Shown piece after piece: positions 56,304-64,000 of a stretch of DNA of 64,000 nt. The translations under genes were made by a program, and so were the position numbers. The stretch comes from Blattamonas nauphoetae (taxonomy: Eukaryota; Preaxostyla; Oxymonadida): NCBI GenBank assembly GCA_033064195.1, contig JARBJD010000044.1:124001-188000 (forward strand), written 5' to 3'. How positions within the stretch are numbered: position 1 is the stretch's first letter; every line of letters starts with the position of its first letter. Under the pieces are notes generated by a model, which did no database searches, was not told the DNA's origin, and worked only from the letters and a program-made list of their open reading frames with translations.

Positions 56304-56646
56304 ATGACCACCCCAGAAATACCTCTCCCTCGAGGAGTCTCCACTCAAACTGGAAGCTTCAACCTCCCACATCTTCCATCAAATGCTCGTCTTGCCTCAG
56401 CCCTTTGTCCAATTATTCACATCCCTTTTTCATGTCCAGCTGTAGCTGCGGATGGACTTTCTTACGAGAAACGTGTGTTTCGATCTCCCTTAACTCTCAA
56501 CAGAAGCCATTGAGCAATGGTTTATCTCAGGTTATCGAACATCTCCAGTTACTGGACAGCCTCTTCAGACAAAGTGGATCATTCCCAACTTGACTTTGTT
56601 GTCTCTCTTGGAAAGTCTCCATGATGGGCAGAATGATGACAGATAA
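56304..56646 (+). CDS. Small U-box protein
   Basis: Two exons (56304-56472 and 56504-56646; intron 31 bases) encode 103 residues, essentially a lone U-box. It has LCPIIHIPFSCPAVAADGLS, YEKQAIEQWFISGYRTSPVT and GQPLQTKWIIPNLTL, matching DGxxYExxAIxxWxxxxxxSPxT and LxPNxxL. A U-box binds E2 enzymes and acts as a ubiquitin ligase or cofactor. No substrate-binding domain is present, and I see no upstream exon that would add one. The gene lies between the F-box gene and RRP12. Confidence 0.75.
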
Positions 56647-56814
56647 TGTCCAACTCCCTGTTTATCCAAACCACTTCCATTTTATCGCTTCAACAACTTG
56701 TTTTATATCGCAATTTACTCGATGTTTATGTCTCCATGCATCATTGACTTCTGCCTTTTTTGATCAGTACCAAATCATATTTTTCCCTCCCATCACTCTC
56801 GTCTCAACTTCATA

Positions 56815-59800
56815 ATGACTCAAATCCCGGAGATGTCTTCGGCAACAGTCCTTCGTGCTGTCGACTCAATTTTGATTGAAGGGAATATCCCAATTAACAA
56901 CGCTACGCAATACGCGGCACTTTTTGACCTCTATCGAACGAAACTATCGTCGGCAGACACTTCCCGCCGAGATCTTCGGGTTATTTTGAGAACTTTAGCC
57001 AGAAAACTTGAAGAACTCTCCGAACCAACTCGGATCTCTCTCCTAGAGGGTATAAATCTGTACCTTCAAGTTCTTCAAGCCCAAGCTGATGATCCTGTTA
57101 CTGCTGCACTTATTCTTCGAATATTTCTCCTTTTTCTTGAGGCTCAACCTGCTTCACAATGGACATCAACGAATCCATATACCATAAATCTTCTGAGGAC
57201 TCTCATTTTCTGGGCTTTCTCAGAACATGAGAAAACCAGAATAACCACCCAAAATTCTCTCATTTCTCTTTTATCTTCGCGTCCAGAGCTGCGACAGCAA
57301 ATTCTTTCAGAAATAACGTCATTATCAGGAAAAACTCTCGCAAACGAATCGCTCCAACAAAACCGTCGAATATCCATTTTCTATCTCCTCCGAACAATTG
57401 TACCGTTCATCTCGCAGCTTTCACATCTCACAAACTTCCTTCCAAACTTCTCACAAAGCCTCGCAAACAGTACTCTCCAAGCATCATTAACGGGACTTTC
57501 AGTCTTCTACTCCCTCCTCTCTGGGATCCCACATGACTTTCGCTCCCGCCTTTCACTATCAAAGCAAAGTTTACCTCGTCTCACAGGCGGGATTCCGTTG
57601 ACATCTCAATCTTACGTCTTTATGGAATCTTTGTCATGGGATCACCAAATCGAAGTAATCTTACAGCAAAGAGCTCTACGAACCAACAAAAACGACGAAA
57701 TCGTTCCTTTTCCACTTGAAGACTCTGCCCATGTGAAGTGTATCATGATGTTGATGTCACTCTATCCAACAATCCCAGAATCAGACCAACTCTCCATCGC
57801 ATTCTGCAACACCATCACTCGCGCTGCCCTCTTTCTCAGATACCGGAGTCAAATCGAGTATGGCAAGATTCTCCCTCAACTGATCGAACGCTTGGTTTCT
57901 TGTTTCAAACACAAAATGGAGTCTGTTGTCGAGACTGCTGCGAGTTGTCTCTGTGATATCATCCGAACAGGAATTCCACAGGTTTTCATCAGAGATGCCG
58001 TCCAAGCTGCTGAAAGAAGTGCGTCTTCTGGGCAACCGTCTCACACTCCTCTTCACCAGCTCATCAACCACATTGCGTCTCTCTTGACCATGCGACACTT
58101 CAGTGTGTTGCCATATTCGTTGTGGTGTGTGGAATGGCTATTCTATCGCCTCTCGGGAGTGGAGCCGGAATCAGAAAAACGATTCTGTACGATTCTACTC
58201 CACGACATATTGATCACGCTGATTGACATCTCGGAAACGATTCTCCCAGCAGATCAGACAACAATTGGAAACCTCCATCCACTCTCTCGTGATGCTCTGG
58301 TTCATACTCTGTCGATTGCCATTCAATGTACTGGTGCTGAGAACTTCCTCAGAATTCTTCCTCTCAACATCCCTCGAGATGGACAAGCTGAATCAACTGC
58401 CGACAATGGACGCCACTACCTCCTGCCAATTCTGAAAGATGCCGTCCATCACTCATCAATGGCATTCTTCTTCGCAGAACTCCTTCCGCTTGCCAGGAAT
58501 TACTCAGCCAAGGCCAGACAATTCATGCAGGCCTCATCATCGGACTCCACAAAACTTGTCATCAGAGCACTTTCAATTGTCACAAAACAAATCTGGGCCC
58601 TTCTGCCATCCTTTAGCCAATGGTTGACAGACTCGATTTCTGGAAATGACGATTCTCCAGTGGAAATGCTCTCGCCATCAATGGTTGATGATATTTACCA
58701 AACTGAGAGTGTGGCATCCTCTACTCTCGGATTAGAAGCGTATGATTGGGTTTCTGATGCTCTGGATCTAACTGATGCATTCGTTGCCTCGAAACGAACG
58801 GAAAACAGTTCAATCGAGGAAAGCTCTCTCAACAAGGATCATCTTCATGAGATTGTCAAACCAGGCGAAAACACCGCATCCCTCAAATTGTCAATCACAC
58901 TCAACAAGCTCATTTTCCACTGGAGACATATGACTGCATATGCTGTCAATGGATTCTTTGAGAATAAGCCAATCGTGATCGGGCAGAGCGACAACCACAA
59001 AACTATTGACTCGTTTGGCTTCCTTGATTTTGGAATTGAAGTTCCTCCAAAATTGGCGTTCCCGCCAAGTACGGTCACCTTCGAACTCATCTCTGTTGTC
59101 ACTGACAGCATCGAATCGATCCTCTCGTCATTTTTGCCGCCTGCCCTCCTCCTCCACCCTGGCGCTGTTCTCAACAATGATGAGGAAGACAGTCTTGCTG
59201 AAATGGATGAACAGATCGACGACAATGGATCGGCGAATGAGACATCTTCTGTCACCGCATCGACTCATGCTCGCTCCACGGCAACTCAATCAAAAACTCG
59301 TAAACGCCAAAAGTCGCATGTCTTTCCGAGAAACCATCCGCTCGCCATCCAAAATCTGCAATCCCTCACCGCTTCGAAGTCGCCAGCTTCGAACATCATT
59401 CATCCTGGGGACTCCAAGAATGCAGCAAACAAATCAGCCAAAACGTTTTACCCATCTTTCGTGTTGTCGCCATGTGAATATTCCAAATCTGAAATGGAAA
59501 ACCTCCATATCTTCCACTCATTGGACGAAGACGATCCCATTCCATTCGATGACGACGAAGAAGAAGAAGAAAAACCGAAACCGATCATCCCAGTTCATTG
59601 GCCCATTCATCGCTACAACCACAGTGCTTCCCATGTTGTTCTGAATGTCATCTCGAATAAGTTGTGTCCCCCTCTTCTCAGCAATCTCCTCATCCCAGCG
59701 TTGGAACAACTCAACTTCCTCGAAAAGCGGAACACTATTGGAACAGGTCAATCATACGCTTCTTCGATTGAAAAGGTCAAGCGATGCATCCAAATGTGTG

Positions 59801-62119
59801 CGTCATTGACTCCTGAATCCAAATTAGTCCGATTTTACACGAACACCATGGAAAAATTGAACCTAGCAATGAATTCTGCAAATCTTGAGGAACATGTCAA
59901 TGATCTTCTGTCGTCACTCCAATTTGCCACTCTCTTCATCTCGTCACTCCCGACAGAGACCGTCAAGCCACTCCTCGTGATTTGCTCGACTCTGCTGCAG
60001 TTCTCTTCAACACATCTCAAACAGCAGATGCCTCAATTGGAAAGTGCCAAAGACAATGCATCTGTTTATCAATCCCTCTTCCGAACATGTCTCCAACTTC
60101 TCCAAACGATCTTCGATTCTCACCGAGATATTTTTGCAGGTAGCGGAGTGGATGATTCGTCACAAACGTCAAACGCAGAAAACATTCTCACTCTCCTTCT
60201 CTCTGATTCTGTTCTTTCATTTTCATCCTGCTTGTCCAAACACAAAATCAACTCTCTCGTGAAATCCAGAGCATTTCTTCTCACATCACTCCTCCCAACC
60301 CTTCCTTTGGATCTGACCCTCCCATTTGCCCAACATTTCTTGAAAGAACTTCTTCACCTCTCAAAATCATCAGCCATCAAGACGAGGGAGAATTCTCATC
60401 GGTGCATTGCCCATCTTGCCGCGCGCTGTGTCGAAATCGACGGTGGTGTGTTTGGTGGGTCTCTTCACAAGTTGGTCGCTTTTCTCTCGAGTGGCATCTC
60501 CACTTCGGGAAACAATGCAATCTCGTCGGCTTGCCTCAATTCGCTGAGTATTGTCATCAAAACCAACTCTCGTTCGTTCAATGAGATTTTTGAGTCTTTT
60601 GATGAACATCCGATCGAATCTTTCTTTTCTCTTCCTTCTGAATTCCCAACCCCACTTTGTGATTCATCGATCACCTCGAAGTTATTTTCTCCTGACACCC
60701 TTCTCAAGAGTACTCTTGAAGACCTCAACCCTTTTTCACAACTTCTCTTCGTTGTCGGGTGTCCTCCTCCAACCAACCGAGAAACAGCCTCTTCGTTCAT
60801 CCGTCTTCTCAACACTGTTATTTCACATGTCCCGCACTACTTGTCTTTTGCTGACCTTGGACTGACTCTCTTGAAAGCCATGTACACAGATTATACGCAG
60901 ACTTTCCGAAGCAGACATGGCATTCGACTTCCTCTCCTCTCGTACACTGCGAAGTGTCTCAAACACTATGGAGAAGACCAAATTCGTGATGTCGTCCCCA
61001 CTGATGAACAACGGATTATCAGAAACATCAAGAAAGAAGAAAAACGAAAACAGAAAAAAGATAAACAGAAAAATGAAGAAAAACGCGACAAAAACGAATC
61101 AAACTCGTCTCGTCACCAAACCCTCGAAGATGAAGAGGACACAAGGGGATTAGTCGTTCCAGTTGGCCATGAAGAAGGATGGGAAGTGGGAAATATCGAA
61201 CGAAACCTTTCTAAACACTCGAAACAACGCACAAAATCGAAAAAACAGCCGCTTCAAACTGACGTTCCTGCCGAATCTGAAGACAGTGATGTTGATTTTG
61301 ATTTTGCCCGAGTTGCAGAAGCCACATTCCAGACAAGAGAAAAGAAATCTCACAAAGGAATGGATGTGGACTCCAGCTCGGATGACGAAAACTACGACAT
61401 GATGTCATTCAACAAGCAGTCTCTCAGACGCAAAGAAATCCGCCTCGCCACTGATTTCAAGGTTGATAACATGACCGGAAAACTCATCTTCGAAAGCTCA
61501 GACGATGAGGGCGAAGAAGATGATGCGACAAAAGGCCTCCCAACTTCTCGTCAAGAAGCTTTGAGGCTCCTCCACGAAAAGACGCAAACACGGTCATACA
61601 TGCACAAGGACATGTTTGAAGACGGGATGGTGGTGCGCAAACACCGACGTCACCAATCTTCTGACGACAATATTCTTGATCGCTCTGAGCCGGACAGCTC
61701 AACTCGGTCGGAACCATCTGGCTCTCAGCGACTTTCTCCGAATCCTGTTCTGAACAAGAAACCTCAACGAGTGACTCAAGGGAAAATCATCAAAAAGCAG
61801 TTGGAATCATTTGGAACCGCTACTCGGAGCAAGAAGTCTGGAACTGGCGGCGATGTGAAACTCAAAGGCCAGCCTGACCCGTTCTCGTATCTCCCCATCA
61901 ACCCCGCCACCCTCAACAAAAGGTCTTGTCTTCTCTTTTTTATTGTCAACTGATTTCAGAAATAAGGTCCAGACCCAACAAGGTTTCAAGAATCTCATGA
62001 AAAATCTCTCTCAAAAACATTCGAGAACAGCGGGGCAATCGTTTGACTTTCGAAAACAGAAGGAGTCAAGTCAGCAGGCCCCGAGATCGCAAAGGCACGC
62101 GAAAATGCGTCATGAATAA
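56815..62119 (+). CDS. RRP12: RRP12-like ribosome biogenesis factor
   Basis: Two exons (56815-61922 and 61960-62119; intron 37 bases) encode 1,755 residues, longer than the human protein (about 1,300). The body is HEAT-like helical repeats. The NUC173 region is visible around residues 540-610: FFFAELLPLARNYSAKARQF and VIRALSIVTKQIWALLPSFS. A long acidic/basic low-complexity insert (FDDDEEEEEKPKPIIPVHWP) follows in the middle. The C-terminus has the RRP12 PFSYLPINPATLNKR block, and the last exon adds NKVQTQQGFKNLMKNLSQKH and a basic tail. RRP12 acts in the nucleolus in pre-40S and pre-60S maturation and export. The frame without the intron stops at 61953 and lacks that basic tail. Confidence 0.9.
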
Positions 62120-62206
62120 ACATTTCATTTGAAGAATTGAATTGAATTCTGAACACAAAACTCCAATAGGACAACTTCCCGAATCATTGAGTCTCTCGAT
62201 CATCCC

Positions 62207-63790
62207 ATGAAAGTCATCAGACTCCAAAACAAAGACACGGTTTTAAATTGCAATCAGATAAATATGTCCCATCATAGCTCTAACGCATTTTCAACATATC
62301 ATTCCGATCATACAACACATTCAACTCATTCAAAGGGGAAAACGGCACGTTCGACTCTATCAGACATTCCCATTGTTAGCTATGTGCCATCAATGCATGA
62401 AACAATAAACTCACGTAAATTGAATCCAAATACTTCCTTTTCTGAGTCTGAACTTGCATTCTCGATTGATTATAGTCACAAACCTTCATCGAAACATACC
62501 ATGTCTTCGAAGGAGGCAGGATCCAACAATATCTTGCAATCAACACCCCATGCCATGAGAAAGTCTCATTCACCAACGCATTCAAAACGACATCGAACAG
62601 AGACACCCACCCAATCATCAATCAAATCAAATTCCTCTCATGAGACTTCGTCATCCAATTTCGAAGTGTCTCTCCACGCACAGACAAACACTATACGCAA
62701 CTCAACTGAAAGTGTTGAAGAAATACGGTCAACATTGAAACGTATCCGTGAACAAGAACTTGCCCAAAAAGCAACAAATATGACCGACAGTGAAACAGAA
62801 TCGTCTGTATCGTCCAGTTATTCTCCACAAAATGAACATACCTCCAAGCAGCGTCGTTTAGAACGCTCATCAATCTCACAATCCCAATCGATCTCATCAA
62901 TTCATCATAATCAATCATCCTCTCCTCGCAACGAACGTCATTCATCAACCCGAACACCACGCTCTCACCATTCCACTCAAAACCAAGCCTCACTTCAAAT
63001 TGAATCTCATACCTCATCTATCGTTCCTGTGGACCAGGCACCACATCAACCTCCACTTGCAGCACCTGTCGTTGATACAAACGTTATTCAAATTCGAAAA
63101 ATGCTCGAAGAAATGATGCAGATGGTTAGGGAAACAGCACAGCGCTCGGTTCAATCAGGAGAGAGCCCAAAAAAGAAAAACGATTTCAAATCTCAACATC
63201 ACACTGAAAACGGAGGACTCTTCCGACGCTATGACTCACCTCCATCACCAGAACGGTCTTCACCTCCACATGATCCCGCTGCTGTCAGGCATCAAACCAA
63301 ACTTCGTCGAATTCCACACACGAAACACAATGCAGGAAAGAGTCGTGACGAGGAACGGCTCGAGAGAGAAATATGGAGGCTCAAAGGAGAGCTTTGTGAG
63401 GTCCGAACAGGCGTCAGACTGGCAGAGAACGAGCGGAAGATTGCAGAAAGGAAGGAAAGGGAGACGTATCGGCGACTCCGAGAGATTCGGGAGGTGAATC
63501 GAAAGGAACAAATCCGTGTGCAAGAAATGTCATTGGAATTGGATCAAACAAAGCGCCTTCTTGAGCGGGCGAGAGAAGAGCGAGAACGAAAGGAGTTAGA
63601 GAGGGCAGAATTGTCAAAGCAGATCGATGAGATGGAACAAAATCGAAAAAGAGATTTACAACAATGGATGAAAACAACGACTGCTATTAGAACAAGAAAT
63701 TCACAGCAGCCACAGAATTCTCAACAATTTTCATCTCCCAGCCCTGATTCGCCAAATCCTGTTCGTATTCCACGAAAAAAGAAGAGATAA
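62207..63790 (+). CDS. Ser-rich protein with C-terminal coiled coil
   Basis: A single frame of 527 residues. A second ATG (MSHHSSNAFSTYHS, 62264) may be the true start because the first 19 residues differ in style. Residues 20-320 are Ser/Thr/His-rich low complexity with SPTHSKRHRTETPTQ and similar. Residues about 385-490 form a strongly charged coiled coil (EERLEREIWRLKGELCEVRT, LERAREERERKELERAELSK). The end is RIPRKKKR, a possible nuclear signal. No family is recognised. It lies 87 bases after RRP12 on the same strand. Confidence 0.65.
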   Translation: MKVIRLQNKDTVLNCNQINMSHHSSNAFSTYHSDHTTHSTHSKGKTARSTLSDIPIVSYVPSMHETINSRKLNPNTSFSESELAFSIDYSHKPSSKHTMSSKEAGSNNILQSTPHAMRKSHSPTHSKRHRTETPTQSSIKSNSSHETSSSNFEVSLHAQTNTIRNSTESVEEIRSTLKRIREQELAQKATNMTDSETESSVSSSYSPQNEHTSKQRRLERSSISQSQSISSIHHNQSSSPRNERHSSTRTPRSHHSTQNQASLQIESHTSSIVPVDQAPHQPPLAAPVVDTNVIQIRKMLEEMMQMVRETAQRSVQSGESPKKKNDFKSQHHTENGGLFRRYDSPPSPERSSPPHDPAAVRHQTKLRRIPHTKHNAGKSRDEERLEREIWRLKGELCEVRTGVRLAENERKIAERKERETYRRLREIREVNRKEQIRVQEMSLELDQTKRLLERAREERERKELERAELSKQIDEMEQNRKRDLQQWMKTTTAIRTRNSQQPQNSQQFSSPSPDSPNPVRIPRKKKR

Positions 63791-64000
63791 CATTGTTTTC
63801 CATGACATACACGTTGTGTTGTATTTTTTCAATTTTGTTTTGGGAAACTTCTCTTCAATCAGACTTCCCTCACTCAGACGTTGTCGATCCATTCCCATTG
63901 GACAGCTTCATCAATGTCAGAAAAGCCAAAATTCTTGTATTACGATCATTTTTCTTCATTATCTCGTCTTTGTTGTTCATATGTGTCTCTCCTGAAATAG
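63791..64000 (-). other. Window end; possible terminal exon of a minus-strand gene
   Basis: On the minus strand, 63936-63877 or so reads NFGFSDIDEAVQWEWIDNV followed by TGA. That looks coding-like, as if it were the last exon of a gene starting beyond the window. An acceptor-like CTATTTCAG lies at the very end of the window. The frame upstream contains a stop, so at least one more splice would be needed. The support is slight. Confidence 0.25.

Overview
The window looks like nuclear DNA of a compact, gene-dense unicellular eukaryote. Host genes lie 50-400 bases apart on both strands. They are interrupted by very short GT-AG introns, and many are only 28-37 bases. The stops I could place include TAA, TAG and TGA, so the standard code fits. 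Flagellate- and endomembrane-type genes occur together: a Tctex-type dynein light chain, CCDC22, an ASH-domain protein, alpha-SNAP and ArfGAP. Ser/Thr-rich giant proteins and a beta-helix-like surface protein with one membrane span are also present. This mix suggests an excavate-like flagellate, possibly an oxymonad such as Blattamonas; that assignment is inference. All splice junctions were read by eye from frame continuity, GT/AG ends and family similarity.

Bases 1-10,200 are a transposon cluster. In order they hold: a plus-strand pogo-like transposase relic; a minus-strand CENP-B/pogo-like relic; a fossil of a DIRS-like (tyrosine-recombinase) retroelement; a degraded minus-strand copy of an unrecognised DNA transposon family; a 0.6-kb foldback element beside it; a 0.36-kb inverted-repeat element; a complete-looking Merlin element with matching terminal repeats and an 8-base target duplication; and a second, larger copy of the unrecognised family with its own terminal repeats and a 396-base MITE-like insertion inside its transposase gene.

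Bases 10,295-32,626: three minus-strand genes (LRR protein with a 2,000-residue tail, Tctex dynein light chain, very large propeller-like protein). Plus-strand CCDC22, an ArfGAP and cysteinyl-tRNA synthetase follow. Alpha-SNAP on the minus strand starts head to head with a Ser-rich protein, and the two start codons overlap.

Bases 32,699-51,298: a single-pass beta-helix-like surface protein, a small unknown gene facing an N-terminally membrane-anchored protein, a DHX33-like RNA helicase, an ASH-domain protein, a WD-repeat protein and a PH + CLU-like + TPR protein.

Bases 51,380-64,000: a small coiled-coil protein and an oligoendopeptidase F-like protease (minus), then an F-box protein, a small U-box protein, RRP12 and a Ser-rich coiled-coil protein (plus). 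Functional themes are ribosome and translation (RRP12, DHX33, CysRS), membrane traffic (CCDC22, ArfGAP, alpha-SNAP), cilium/cytoskeleton (dynein light chain, ASH protein) and ubiquitin ligation (F-box, U-box). I see no rRNA, tRNA or CRISPR.
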